Shown: positions 35,772-48,081 of the stretch, in pieces | Layout of the letters: each line of letters begins with the position of its first letter | Position numbering within the stretch: position 1 is the stretch's first letter | Source: Pleurodeles waltl | Taxonomy: Eukaryota; Chordata; Amphibia; Caudata; Salamandridae | Assembly (NCBI RefSeq): GCF_031143425.1 | Contig: NC_090439.1 | Coordinates: forward strand, 348,186,027 to 348,250,026 | DNA: 64,000 nt | Direction: 5' to 3' | Notes under the pieces: model-generated | The model's input: the letters and a program-made list of their open reading frames with translations, nothing else | Database searches by the model: none | Told to the model about the DNA's origin: nothing | Position numbers and translations under genes: made by a program

Positions 35772-36398
35772 AGGAAAACCAACAGAAGAAGCCAGATCAC
35801 ACGCTGATCTGTCAGACCAGCCCATCAGGCACGGCCTGACTGCCCTATAGTTCGACCTTGCCGGGGGTATGGAGTTGGCATTTTGAGGCAGGGATACCCC
35901 GGATAGCATGCACACCCACAAACTCTTTTTTCTGTGGTTATTCACAAGCTATTACCCGACTCGTTATCACAATGGAAATAATAAGCTATTTACTGACAGT
36001 AGCAAATCCCTTTCAGTGGCGTGAATGCATATTTCAAAACTTACAACTCGGTGCCACGTGCTCGGTATGCACAGTCTATGTGGCACTATAATTCCCCAGA
36101 GAACCATTTCACATTCACAAGAAAACTGGATATAGGAAAAAATCTCAGGTCAACTTCATGCAAACTCTTAATTTTTATTAGCAAAATAATATAAATGATA
36201 TATAACACTACATTCAACTACATGTCGTAAATTGTATTTAATGCATTCTCCGTTCTGATAATATAACTCAAAATGTTTTAAGCTCAACTTTAAATTTATT
36301 GTCAGAGGACCGTGAACAGTAGATCCAGTAACATACATGGGGAGTGGGAACGAAACACTTCCAAAATTACTGGAGGTAGGTAGAGTTTAAGGGAAGTG
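35772..36398. other. Intron segment, nothing recognised
   Basis: AT-rich non-coding sequence between two MITEs. Confidence 0.5.
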
Positions 36399-37113
36399 GG
36401 GCCAGATGTAGCAAGGGTTTTGCGAGTCGCAAACGGCGAAAAACGCCGTTTGCGACTCGCAACAGCCACTTTGCTATGTTGAAATGCATTTTGCGAGTCG
36501 TTACCGACTCGCAAAATGCATTTCCGAATCGCAAATAGGAAGGGGTGTTCCCTTCCTATTTGCGAGTCGCAGTGGTATGCAACTCCATTTGCGACTGCGT
36601 ACGCGGTCGCAATGGAGTCGCAGTTACCATCCACTTGAAGTGGATGGTAACCCACTCGCAAACGGGAAGGGGTCCCCATGGGACCCCTTCCCCTTTGTGA
36701 CTGGACCCCAAAATATTTTTTCAGGGCAGGGAGTGGTCCAAGGGACCACTCCCTGCCCTGAAAAAACCAAAACAGAAGGTTTCGGATTTTTTTAAAATGC
36801 AGCTCGTTTTCCCTTAGGGAAAACGGGCTACATTAAAAAAAAAAAAACCTGCTTTATTTAAAAGCAGGTCGCTAACATGGAGGCCTGCTGACGTCAGCAG
36901 GCCTCCATGTTAGCGAGTGCCTATACTCGCAATGGGGCCGCAATTTGCGACCCACCTCATGAATATTCATGAGGTGGGTCATTGCGACCCCATTGCGAGT
37001 TGCAGTCGGTGTCTGAGACACCGTACTGCATACCAAATTGCGAGTTGCAATTTGCGGGTCGGAAGGACTCGCAAATTGCAACTCGCAATTTGGTTTTTTC
37101 GTACATCTGGCCC
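36399..37113. mobile_element. Harbinger-like MITE, 715 bp, TSD GTG
   Basis: GGGCCAGATGTAGC at the left and GTACATCTGGCCC at the right form the inverted termini shared with 4088-4840. GTG flanks both ends (36396-36398, 37114-37116). The body carries TTGCGAGTCGCAA-type palindromic words in place of the TTTGCGATCGCAA words of the other copy, and an AAAACCAAAACAGAAGG region near its centre. The whole element can form long stem-loops, which accounts for the overlapping open frames on both strands. Confidence 0.86.
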
Positions 37114-37896
37114 GTGGTCCCTTCGGGGAAGCAGATTTTCGCTATGGAGAACACAACTTCCATTGCACATTTATGATGGTCTTTCTTTCAGTCCTATATT
37201 GTACTTTGTACAAATGCACATGCAGAAATAACAAAAGTGATTGTCTTAAGTTTTCCAGGCATAAGTCTGGAAATCTTTTTGCGACTTGGTAGATGCACAC
37301 CCTTTCACAATGAAGGTTTAGAAGTTTGAATTGGGCCGAATGACGTGATATCCCATGTTGGTGTATGCCGACATGTAACATAGCCGAACGAGGCATGATT
37401 CTACATTTTTGACCACCACCGTAGCATCAGATTTATTGACTTATTTTTTAATCTACGGTCTATGTATTCCACAAAAGCTATAAAACATTTCGCATCACTA
37501 GCACTATTTATTTCATAATTACCGACCTCGTCTACATCCCCTCTCCCATTCCACAGTATTGCAATTGTGAGGGCGCCTCACTCCAGGCACAATACTGAAA
37601 AACTTTCTTCTGTTCCTAAAGAGGAATGTATACCACTTCAGCTAGTGCAAGGTGATACAACTCCAACCTGCCGTGAGGTTCCAAGCATTCCCATCCTATC
37701 CTAAGGGAAGTAAACGGGCAAGGAATGTGCAATAGGAATATTGAAGATTACAGGTAAGTAATCAGGGCATTTCCTGCTAGCACACTGTCTCTTGACTAGA
37801 TAAGTGCTGTCACCATTATTCACAAACGTCTCCCTTTCACTCATGGCCTCTCTACTGTCACTCTGCTCACCTTATATCTGTCTATTGAAATTAAGG
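37114..37896. other. Intron segment, nothing recognised
   Basis: No exon or element edge was seen. Confidence 0.5.
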
Positions 37897-38165
37897 GGCT
37901 GATTTAAGAGCCCTTAGCTCCCCCCTTACGCCACATTAGCATCATAACCCTTTGCGCTACATTATTCCTGCACCAGGCATAATGTATGCAAAGGGGGCGT
38001 TCTCCCATTAGGGAGGAGGGTCGAAAAAATGGTGCAAAGAAATCTAAAAGATTTCTTTGCGTCATTTATTTCAGCACTTTTTACGCATGATCAGAGCAGG
38101 CGTTAAAAGGAGACACACTATTGTTTACAATGAGCCTCAATGGGCTTTGCAGGGTTAGCCGTGCA
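37897..38165 (-). mobile_element. Partial inverted MITE of the 30334 family
   Basis: Starting at CTGATTTAAGAGCCCTTAG and running through ACGCCACATTAGCATCATAA, CCAGGCATAATGTATGC, GAGCAGGCGTTAAAA and CTTTGCAGGGTTAG, the blocks match the reverse complement of the right half of 30334-30830. The terminal inverted repeat and the other half are missing. Confidence 0.7.
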
Positions 38166-39203
38166 AATCTCTGAACTAGTGGAAAAATATTGATACTAGC
38201 TCCCCAAACTACCTGGACGTGCTTTAGTTTTTGCATAATCTTAGCGAAGGACGTGTGAATGAATTATGGCTTTCTGGTGCACTTTTTCTTCAAAAACAAG
38301 TATCAGGAGTGCCTAGAATTTGCACATATCCCTACTTGTCCTCAGTCTTAAGGCTTGTGGAATTTTACACATCTTTGTGAAAGCTGAACTTTTTACCACA
38401 ATAGATGAATGAGAATGTCACAACCCTGTCACCACCACACTGTTTCACACCACACCATTTCAATTGCCCTTGCCAAAGCCCAACAAACAATTTATCCTTA
38501 TTTCATGTTATCTGAAATAACCATTTTGAAATGTAATTGTTGTGGTTACCTAGGAATGTTGGGCACAGTCTGGAATTTACATGACATCTAAGTTCCAGAT
38601 GAGGTCACTGGAGCTGGAGACGGACTGGGTGGTTGGTGAGGGTTGGAAGCGTACGCACCTGCTGTGGGTTGGTGGTATTTAATAAAGCTCTTCTTATAAA
38701 ACTATACATCTGGAGCTTAACAGTAATGCAGTGAGGTAACTATGTCATGGAATGCCCACAAAATAAAAACATGAAAAAAACATCTCATTTGTCTGACGTT
38801 CTAAGGGTCTTTTGAAAAAAACAGTCTGGGATCCTGTGGAGATGAAACAACCCCCAAATGTTGCTGGCAAGCTAAGCATTACAGTTATTCTGTTCGCCAG
38901 TGAAAAGGGCTGTGAAATTTAAAATATTGCTTTGGAGTAATTAAAACTTCTGCTTCCATCTTTCTGCTCAACCCTAATCACTGCTTTCAAGATGTATCCA
39001 TCTCTGATGTGTAAAGCCTTCCTGTCTGGTGTTAGAGGTGACATTTTTAATATATCTGTCAGCTCTGAAAGTAAACATTTCTGTATCAGTTTGAAGGTCG
39101 TTTGTACACTGTGCCCATGCTTCACATCCTGGCACCCGTGTAACCCTGTTGCTTCAGTCTGATCACATGTCCCCCATTTAAACCTTATGTATGAAAACAT
39201 ATA
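38166..39203. other. Intron segment, nothing recognised
   Basis: No exon or mobile-element terminus was recognised. Confidence 0.45.
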
Positions 39204-39374
39204 GGGGCTGATTACGACCTTGGCGGAGGGGATTACTCCGTCCCAAATGTGACAGATATCCCGTCCGCTGTGTTACAAGTTCCATAGGATATAATGTAAC
39301 TTGTAATACGGCGGACTGTATATCATTCACATTTGGGACGGAGCATCCCATCCGCCAAGGTCGTAATCAGGCCC
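39204..39374. mobile_element. Palindromic MITE, 171 bp, TSD ATA
   Basis: Left terminus GGGGCTGATTACGACCTTGG, right terminus CCAAGGTCGTAATCAGGCCC. ATA flanks both sides (39201-39203 and 39375-39377). Almost the whole length is self-complementary: GTCCCAAATGTGA near 39240 pairs with TCACATTTGGGAC near 39326, and CCGCTGTGTTACAAGTT pairs approximately with AACTTGTAATACGGCGG. A transcript would form one long hairpin. Confidence 0.9.
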
Positions 39375-39486
39375 ATAATTTTGTGCCCTGTCCTTGATTC
39401 CATAGCTTTAAGATCATTGTGGAGTTAGAGTGTTTCCTTTTCTCCTGATTTTGTAATTCATAGGTCCAAGTTTCATTTGTCACTAA

Positions 39487-39554
39487 GGGCCAGATGTAGC
39501 AAAGGGTTTTACCCATTCTGTGTCTATAGGAAAATTCGTTGGTACATATGGCCC
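39487..39554. mobile_element. 68-bp miniature of the GGGCCAGATG MITE family, TSD TAA
   Basis: GGGCCAGATGTAGC at the left and TACATATGGCCC at the right are the family termini. TAA flanks both (39484-39486 and 39555-39557). Only about 40 bases separate them. It is read as an internally deleted derivative that still carried both ends at insertion. Confidence 0.82.
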
Positions 39555-39557
39555 TAA

Positions 39558-40999
39558 ATGCTTGCAGACTTAAAATTGACGTGGTAGCAGATTTTCTTTA
39601 ACAGGGCTTTCTCTCAAAAAAGTTCCACGTCAGCTCTCACGCAAGTATACTTACACCTCAGACCTCTTTTGTTCTAGAGCAAAGTGCCTTTGTCTCATTC
39701 CCGATTGAACAGCATCCCCTGAGCAGACCACACAATATTCTCTTATTGAATACCCTTTCTGCAACTCCAGTAAATATCATCTACATGGATCTGACCATGT
39801 GCACTCATCACACCATTTTACTACATAATGACCAATAATTGGCACATCAATGACTACGTTTCTAGCACAGCTCCACTGCCAGACTGCCAAATATGTCCCT
39901 CGAGAACCATACTAGGATCATAGAGAATTCCGTCTGTTCCTTCCACCAAATAACAAAACAAAATCAAGCCATACGAAGAAAGAATTTATAGAAATAAAAA
40001 TAGCTATGAATTCTCTCTTTAAAAACTACAAGTGCTATATCACATTAAAAACAACAATTGTCTCAGCACAAAAGGTCTACTTGCAAACCCAGATGAAAAA
40101 TGTAAAGAGCCATCAAATAAAAAAAATTAAAAAAACTCTGCCTCCCTGCTGGTCTCCCTAAAGATAACTTCCTTCAAACACTTTGTAGCAACCATATCAT
40201 ATTCTCCATGGAAAATAAAAAAAAAGTGAAAATCAATATCAAATCGTTGGCTATGCCATGTTGTTGCATGGCTATAGCATGGAATAGGAAAGATATTACA
40301 TAATTACTTGTGATCCATCTAGATACAATATTTCTTCTCCCTCCTCAGGTAATGCAAAATAATTATTTAACTTGCAATATGTTTCAGAATCTTTTTTGAT
40401 CTTTTGAAGATTTGCTTTGAGGTGATGTTCTTTGTTTTTTGTCTATGTGTTCATACAAAATACCTATTAATAAATGTTGGTTATGCATATTTTTGTCATG
40501 GACCTTTCGTGCACACAAAAAAGATCCACCTTTAAAATTCAACTATCTTCAGTTGTGGATGAAAAGTTTTATTTAATTTTTTTATTGTAGACACGCTGTA
40601 GGGCCACTGCTAGAACCTTGGAAACCAAGGTCTCTCATTACTTTTTGCGCTTTGTGAATGTTCCTATCATGCAGTTACACTTTTCACTCCTCTTCCTGCT
40701 ACAGCTGAACTTACTGTCTTGTGTTGCACTTAGTTAATTTTCAATCTCCAGATATTCCAGCACTATGTTTTTTACAAGGGTTCTACTCCGTTTGGCACTC
40801 TCTTGTAAGGAATTCAAAAAACGAAAATAATTGAATATGAAGTAGTTTTGAAACCTCCCATGAAGGGTTCTAATACAGTGGTAGGTATTGGGGAATAAGA
40901 TGCACTCAAAGAAAACTGCAAGTAATTGTGTGAAAAAGGCTGCTTTTATTGGCTTAGGTGCACAATCACAAACACAAACCTGGCCTAAGCCTTCCAAAA
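39558..40999. other. Intron segment; right part may be the 3' tail of the Ngaro-like element
   Basis: 39558-40730 shows nothing recognised. The minus-strand open frame at 40734-41123 (129 codons) matches no family I know and may include the tail of the retroelement at 41.0-47.3 kb. Confidence 0.4.
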
Positions 41000-41399
41000 C
41001 TAGAAACCACACTACACATGAACCTATTCTATAACATCCACCCCCCTCTCCTAAAGTACCCTCCCTGTCCCAACCATTATCAATGCAAATTTCCCACCTT
41101 TGCTCTAAACTAACTTCAACCATAACAATACTTTGATATTGTAAACCACTGAATGCATAACATTTGCAACCAAGGTTGAAAGGATGTCCCGTCCGTGTTT
41201 TGTCCCACGTACCCCAGTCTCTTCAACCTGCCCTGCCCCAAGTCCAACCATGAACTGAACAAAATGAAGATAACCTATCCTCCTCCCGCCACCCAGGACA
41301 AGTCCTTAAAGGACTTTCCTGCCCACCCCCAATGTTAGTAGACTGCTATAACTTCAGTGTACCAGTCAAGGTCTGTCTTACATGTAGCAAATAGAGGCC

Positions 41400-41960
41400 T
41401 ATGCCCATAAAGGACAAGTGCACTCGATCTCCCCTGAAAAACGCTCTGTCTTCAAACTTATTGTCACCATGTTCTATGATCCCAATCCGCTTTTCCTTAT
41501 AAAATATACGCATTTATTTGTTGAGCTTCTTCATTGCCCTTACAATGGCGGGTGGGCAATAGCCCCACGTCAAGCTCTCCTGGGCATAAATGCTGTCCAT
41601 ATAATATGGCAACCATGCCATAATGGCAGGATATTTTTTAAGTCCTTTTTAATTTGCTTAATCACTGCTAAGCCTTTAGACCTGACTTAGCCATTTTCCC
41701 CCAAGTGTAATTATAAGACATCTGGGCATGTTCCCCTCCGCAATAGACCATTCAAGCAGGGGACCAATTCACTCCATAACATACCATCTTTCCCATGCCA
41801 GGGCAGGCGATAACACTGGCTGTCCAAACCTAATTGTAGTACAAAATGTGTCTCCTGCGCCTGTCTCTTAATCTTCTTAATAAAGGAATGCCCCACAATC
41901 CAGATTTCCAAGGCCAGCGTAACCAGGTCTGCCACCGAACCTGTAAAACAAACAAACATC
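41400..41960 (-). pseudogene. SGNH-hydrolase-like domain of the Ngaro-like element
   Basis: The frame at 41711-41959 carries EIWIVGHSFIKKIKRQAQET, with the GHS catalytic Ser block, and ends CPDVL. Beyond a stop it resumes LHLGENG, the counterpart of the GGND block with the Asn displaced. WTAFMPRRAWRGA near 41595 follows after another shift. This order (GxS, GxND, then a WxxxxPRxxW block) is the hydrolase that some vertebrate Ngaro/DIRS elements encode downstream of the recombinase. Its role in the element is not known to me. Confidence 0.75.
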
Positions 41961-41997
41961 CTCTTGGTGGGGCGACCAGCTCAACAATGACTATTCG

Positions 41998-42500
41998 TTA
42001 TCCTGACATATTTCTGAAAACACTCTGACATCCACCTACCCGTTCCTGCTGGCATGCTTCAGTAGCCATACCTATACAAAACATATGTGTCTCAAAATGC
42101 GACCCATCTTCAGCAATTTTCTTCAAAGTTTTTCTCAGCACTGCCAGAACTTTATATGCTGTCACTGGACTCCCCTGGCTGTGCACAAACCCCCCAAATC
42201 CCCTTGTCCCCGGGTGGCATAAAGCTGCCAACCTAATTGGACTGGGCATATACTATTGTCTGGATAATACCACAAACTTACTGCTGTCTCCTTGCCTCAC
42301 TGATCTGTCTTTGACTTCTGCACCCACAACCTTAGAGCTTGTCTACTGAACTGTACTTCCCACCAAGAAAAATCTGTTGCATGTTTCTTACCTAACAATT
42401 CACAAACCCTAAAAGCCCTAAAGAACATCCACGACATAAGTGTGCTAAATTGCTAAATGATAGGGCCTCTTCTGCATTTATGCAAACCTCAGCAAGAACC
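41998..42500 (-). pseudogene. Tyrosine recombinase relic of the Ngaro-like element
   Basis: An SKTDQ then GKETAVSLW block near 42275-42320, read with one stop, matches the strand region before the catalytic core. LAALCHPGTRGFGGFVHSQG leads to THMFCIGMATEA near 42070, which corresponds to the HxxRxxAATEA box; its catalytic Arg is replaced by Cys. The end CQSVFRNMSG is at the position of the Tyr-bearing helix, and no Tyr is left. It would have integrated a circular cDNA; in this copy the active-site Arg and Tyr are both missing. Confidence 0.8.
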
Positions 42501-42835
42501 CCGATGAGTCACCCCAGAGGGAACAATGATATTGGTTCCCTTTTCTGCCCTGCCACTCCTACATCCCTATCCCAACCCTCTAGTATTCTCCTACCTAGTT
42601 CCCCTGCCGACTGATGGTAACCCCAAAACAACTTTCCCATACAAGCAATGCTTTCTTATTTTCCTGAAATGGTATCCCTCGATTTTCATTTGCCAATCAA
42701 CATCATTATGTACTGCACAACACCTTCTTCCCTATCCATGCCTGCCACCTATGATGCAATCGCAAACCAGGAATTCCTCCTATGCCTGGGCATATGCTGA
42801 CCTGGTAGAGTCTCATATGGAATTCGAAACCAGTT

Positions 42836-43240
42836 TTAACATCTGCTGTCTCCTATCCTCCACAGCTCTAATGGCATCTGCGTCCAAACTGGATCTGCAT
42901 CCACGACCAGCCCATGGAATCTCCGCCTCTGTGAACGACACAAAGCATCCGCAATGTCATTGTCCACACCTGGCATATGCAAAGCACGAAATGCAATGTC
43001 ATGTCTGAGGCAAGCCAAAACAAAAACCCTCAAAAGTTTCAGAACTTGGGGATCTCTCGTAGACTGTCTATTGATAATCTGCACCACAGCCAAATTGTCA
43101 ACTCGAAATAGGACTCGTTTGTGTGCCAAAACTGACCCCCATAACTTCAGTGCCACCACCACCGGAAATAGCTCCAAAAAATGTAACGCTACCTCCACCA
43201 TGTGGCCACACTGGGGTCATTCCTTAGCACACTTCTGACC
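42836..43240 (-). pseudogene. Ngaro-like RNase H domain
   Basis: In one 121-codon frame, ELFPVVVALKLWG precedes RVLFRVDNLAVVQIINRQST, which contains the DN of the RNase H active site, and then LHMPGVDNDIADALCRSQ, which contains the terminal D of the catalytic set. The end PVWTQMPLELWRIG is the linker seen in this lineage. This is one of the least damaged pieces of the element. Confidence 0.88.
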
Positions 43241-43309
43241 TTGCCAATAGATGCCAAATCCACAGCCCCTGGCTGCATTTGAGAAAATGTGTGCCTCCCA
43301 TTGCATATC

Positions 43310-44200
43310 TTACCATGAGCACAAAAGAATGGTGTTAAAGGATTCCAAAAAGAAGTGCCACATCCTCAAATATTCCTTCATGCCCGCCGATAGGGGAACA
43401 TGATGGTGGGGTAAATCTTTTCCTTGCAAAAAGGAGCCCAGTCTCCTACAAACAACTCTTCCCACCCGGGCCACCCTACAAGCAAAATTAAGATGGCCGA
43501 GCAAAATCTGTATCTCTTTCACTGTCACTTTCTGCGACCTCAACATCTGGTCAATTAGTAAACTCATTGCTACTTTCTTGTCCTTCGGCAATCATGCTAA
43601 CATTGCTTCTGAATCAATTTTAATACCTAGAAATGAAATTTCTGAGAGGGGCCCACCATCTTCTCTGGTGCAAGAGGCACCTCAACATCTGCCATTATCG
43701 CTTGAAAGCTCTCCAACCTGTCATGACATTCCTGAGATCCCCTCCTGCCCACAATAAAAAAGTCATCTAAATAATGTGTGATACAAGTGTAACCTGTTGC
43801 ATGAGTGAAGAGCCACTGCAAGAATGTGCTGAGACACTCAAATAAAGCACAAGAAATGCAACAGCCCATTGGCAGAGCCTTACCCAGATACCAGCACCCT
43901 TCAAACTGTATACCAAGCAGTTGGAAATTAAGAAGGGTGTACCAGGAACAGGTGGAAAGCTGACTTAATCACTTTTCACCATAAATGATCCCTGTTTGAC
44001 CTGCTCAACCAATTGCATGGCTGTGTCCACTGATGAGTAAGAAACAGACTCTAAGTCAAGCGGGGTGAAATCATTAAATGCATAACCCTCTGGCCAGGAC
44101 AGATGCTTTATGAAACTAAAAGGCCCTTTTTCTTTTTTAGGAACAACTCCAATCAGTGAAGCAATCAGGTCATCCAACGGTCAGTCCGAAAAAGGACCTG
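43310..44200 (-). pseudogene. Ngaro-like reverse transcriptase
   Basis: Three open pieces in order: ASLIGVVPKKEKGPFSFIKH with LSWPEGYAFND (fingers, 43965-44177), MGCCISCALFECLS and ITHYLDDFFIVG (palm; YLDD catalytic box intact, 43627-43869), and SQKVTVKEIQILLGHLNFAC with RVARVGRVVCRRL (thumb/connection, 43310-43591). The block order and the HYLDD context are characteristic of DIRS/Ngaro RT. One stop follows KSD near 43965, and others separate the pieces, so no full enzyme can be made. Confidence 0.9.
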
Positions 44201-44341
44201 CCATTCTACCTTCCCAAACTTCTTTGGCTAACTTGTCGTGCACCACAAGCCTATGCTGACTCGCGGATTTCAGATTTGTCGCCCATCTACGTGTCCTGGG
44301 ACCTTGATATCCCAACTTAAAACCCCATAAGAAACCATCTC

Positions 44342-47013
44342 TCAGCAATCTAGCATCGTCATTTTTGTCTTACAAGTCCAACCAGAACACAAGCCTGTCA
44401 GTATCAATTGGTGTAGGAGCCCTTCCCCCAGTAAATGTGGCCACTCCGACCTCCCTGAAGCCACTCCCAGAACATGTTTGTGAGCTGAACCCACCTTGCT
44501 GAGACTGCCACTGTCTTGCTGTCGCACCATCGGTTTTCCATAGCAGTTAGCCAACGCATGTCTCCCCCGCACTTGGAGCAGTCATGTCGGAACTTACAGT
44601 ATTCCCTAGTACATGCTCCTTTGCTAAAGTCCCAGCATGCCCCGATGTGAGAAGGGGCTGAGCTGGTCACTTGCGACTGTGGCTTTGCTGTTGACCCCGT
44701 GAAAGGGCATATATACTATAGGCAAACCACTTGGCGTAAATACTGTATTGCCAAACTTTGCAAGTCCCATTGTATGCTGCCATAAATCAGCATCAATCTG
44801 CCCCCACTGCACTTCGGTATCTGCCACCATTCAAGCCCTAAACTCCACGTCGTATTGCACCCAAGCATACCCACGTAGTTGATGTATGCCTTACAGAAAA
44901 CATCCATATATTTAAACAACACGATGGAGCGTTCAGGATACTTCTCACAATATTTGCGGCCGTCCAGTTTTCAGTCGTAACCATCACCTTCTGTCCTTTC
45001 GCCAGCTCATGTTCTTCTTCATTTGAAGCTTCTTTCGCCCTTACTTCCCTATGTAACAATTTCAACATTTCTATATACTCCCCTTTCCAAATCTTTACTT
45101 TCGTGGACACCATCAAATGTGCATCTAGAGGTTTATAAGCACCCATGTTGGGCAGCTTTTTTACCTTAATCTCCTTGATTTCTAATTTGTCCTCTGACTC
45201 TGTTGTGTCACCTGTGTTTCCTGTATGAGCTACATCTGACTGCCTTTGTCCACCTACCCCTTTCGACTGCCCTTCTAAATCTAACCCCACTTCCTTTTTG
45301 TCTGTGCCTACACCAGTGTCCAGCACATATACTCCTTTTTGCAAGCATGCCTCCCCACATTCAGGCAACCATTTCACCTCCACACCAACCAAATTTTTTT
45401 TAACCTGTGTCTTCGAGCAAAAAGGTTTACCGGGCATCAAGGTCGAAGCCTGCTCCTGATCCGTTCGCCTTGCCAGTTGCCTCCGTCTCGACGTGGCCTC
45501 CCAACTAACTTTTGGCGCACTAGCCGGATCATGCTGAAACATATAAGGCACAACATGAGAAGCTCCCCCCCTTGTTCCCGCACACCACCACTGTTCTTCC
45601 TTATCGTGTACGTCCCCTTCTCTGATTCCCCTTCTTCCATACGCTCTTCATCATAGTCCAACACATCGACATCTATACCTTTGTTATTGCTGAGAGAGAC
45701 TGCTCATGACCTCCCTTGACGCTCGCACGATGTTGGACGCTTAGTTCTTTGTCTAGTGACATCAGGTAGTGCACCAATTCCCCGTTAAGCAGGTGATCTG
45801 CTGCTATGTCCCTCGCCACCATCAGGTTAGCCACCATGGGATGCGCCCTATCTTCCCCTCAGGGCTGTCGAGCCGAACGAAGCTCCCCCAAGTTTGCCGT
45901 GTCCTGCACCGCCTTGCACTGCATGAACAATAAATTGTCCTCATGCTGGTCAGATCTACTTACTGCCCTACCTTTATACCCTCCACACCTGCTTGCCTCT
46001 CCAGCTCTCTACGCACTTCAATACCTGGCTGAGTCCTCACTTCTACACCTTTCCACTTACCTTGTACCGCTACTCCACCAACACTTTTACTATAAATCTT
46101 AACTGTTTTTTTAGGTTAAAAAAACTGCACTTCTATCTCCTCTAAACTCATCCCTTCTTCCTCACACCATTCTTGCTGCGCTAGATCAAATTTGGCTGTC
46201 ACCCCACCTGAACCTATTGCCCCACCTAACCCTGACACTGAAGGCTGATTAACTTCAGTATTATAAGTATCCCACCAAAACCCATCTCGACTGTCCCTAT
46301 GCCCCGTATCTCCACTAGTTTCCGTAACACCTTCTACCCTTTGCTCTGTCCATGGACTCCATTAAGAATCTTCTGAATCTGACCCTACACTCAACCCGTT
46401 GCTACCCCTATCAGCTCATGCCTGCTGTAAGCTTGCAATAGTCCTAACACTCTGTTCGCTGCCTAAGCTATCATCTTCAACCCTTACACATGTCCCCCCA
46501 CAGCTCCCTTTATCTTATTTTCCTCCCTTCCCAATTGCCTCCAAAGGCAGAACTAACATTGTGCTGCCTTTTGGATTAATCTTCCAGGCCCAACCTCTGC
46601 CTCTTTTTGCTTGCGGCACGTGCATTCACAGTAATGCTGCCATGAACCATCAGCTCACCAACCGCTCGCTTCACTGCCTGCCGGCTGAGCTCCCCACTTG
46701 GCCCAGACAATGGTGAGAGCTCTCCACCACCCACATGGGCGGGACCCACGACGTTAGTATCTCACCCCCGATGGCCTGACAACGCTCTCTGAGAATCCAC
46801 TCCCTCTCCCCTGGGGCGGCCTCTCCAACTTACCAGCACTGCTCTCCTACACATTGTCCTTTTGGGCTGGCAAGCCCACACAGCAGTCACCACAACCACG
46901 GCTGCTCTCCGAGAAGGTCACCCACACTCCTATGCGATAATGCAGGCTGCTATGTCACCACAGCCTGCCTCTCCAAAAAATTGTAGCGCTCTCTGTATTT
47001 TCTCTTTTGACAT
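44342..47013 (-). pseudogene. Ngaro-like gag relic with a C-x7-C-x4-C-x3-H finger
   Basis: The N-terminal block (MSKEKIQRALQFFGEAG, then SRRAAVVVV with stops between) is near 46915-47013. A longer frame at 44838-45551 (237 codons) supplies the middle. The C-terminal portion near 44555-44640 has CWDFSKGACTREYCKFRH followed by CSKCGG, a CCCH-type finger typical of DIRS/Ngaro gag proteins and probably used for RNA binding. Frames are interrupted several times. The middle region is too diverged to align by eye. Confidence 0.75.
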
Positions 47014-47340
47014 GGTAAGAGGAAGCCCTTCTTTAACAAATGTTAATTTTCTTAAAACTGATAACGCTACCTAAACACTAGCCTTCCTGCACTACCAAAA
47101 AACAAACCACTTAACTGTTTTACAACCTACACTATAACCAGCCACCGGGTCACCAATTCGAAAATGACCTGCCTTTAAATGGCTGGTTATATAATGGGCT
47201 ACAAGAAAACCCAAACATAGCCCAACGTATGCCCACTGCAGCCTAAGGACCACACCATTCCCAAAATTCCTCTGAGGGACTCCTTCTAAAGTCTCCAAAT
47301 GTGAGAAGTCGCTTGTTTGAAGAGTCTGTCACACATGGAT

Positions 47341-48081
47341 CAGCTCACAGCAGTATTGCTCAGTTTTGCCTTTTTTCAGCTTTGATTGGGACTTTTGGCA
47401 GCCTTCAGCACACACAAGTAACACAGATTGTTGACAGGCAGGAGGAGAGAGCATTTATGAACTATGCTTCTCATTAGGGAGCATGCTGTGCCTATCAGCG
47501 GAGTATTGTTCACCAAACATGACCCCACAAAGCGTAACTGGTGCTGAACTGTGCTGTGCATGCCCTTCTTAGGCCAAAAAGTCCCCGGAGACTATGGGGG
47601 GAACCCTCATCAAAGATTCCTGCTGTCATCATGACTGTTGATCATAACATATGATGTGACTTCTTTCCGTGTCGAATGGGGTTTCTTTGGATTCTGAGAT
47701 CCCTCATGCAAGATGGCTCAAGCTTCATGACTTTGATGTGCAGCCATCTCACATGAAGGGATCCGTTTCTCAGTCTAATGGGGATTGGAACACCAATAGA
47801 TCAGCTCCAGCTTCTCTTCCTGAACCACCAGGTGCATGCCTGTACAAGTCATTTTGCACATATGCGTGTCTGGTAAATTAATATTCTCTCTATGCTTTCT
47901 GCGGAGTGCCAAATATGTGAGGCCAAACAATGGGTGAGAGCCAGAAGGGGGATACCATTGTGTGAAAAGGCCATGTAAGTTGCTTCAAAGACCTATTGTC
48001 AGTATGTAAGCCTTTATTGTCTTCAGTTTTAGGACAACTTGCTGCTCTTGCTTGCTTCAAATGTATTACTTTCAACACATA
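47341..48081. other. Intron segment, nothing recognised
   Basis: Non-coding between the Ngaro-like element and the next MITE. Confidence 0.5.

Larger units (their letters stand above)
41000..47340 (-). mobile_element. Ngaro-like tyrosine-recombinase retrotransposon, decayed
   Basis: On the minus strand the domain order is gag, reverse transcriptase, RNase H, tyrosine recombinase and SGNH hydrolase, as in vertebrate DIRS/Ngaro elements that carry a hydrolase. A methionine at 47013 starts MSKEKIQRALQFFGEAG, an element-typical gag N-terminus, and the leader above it reaches about 47340. All reading frames have stops or shifts. Outer boundaries are approximate, because the split direct repeats of Ngaro elements were not found. 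It is inserted antisense to the host gene. Confidence 0.85.
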
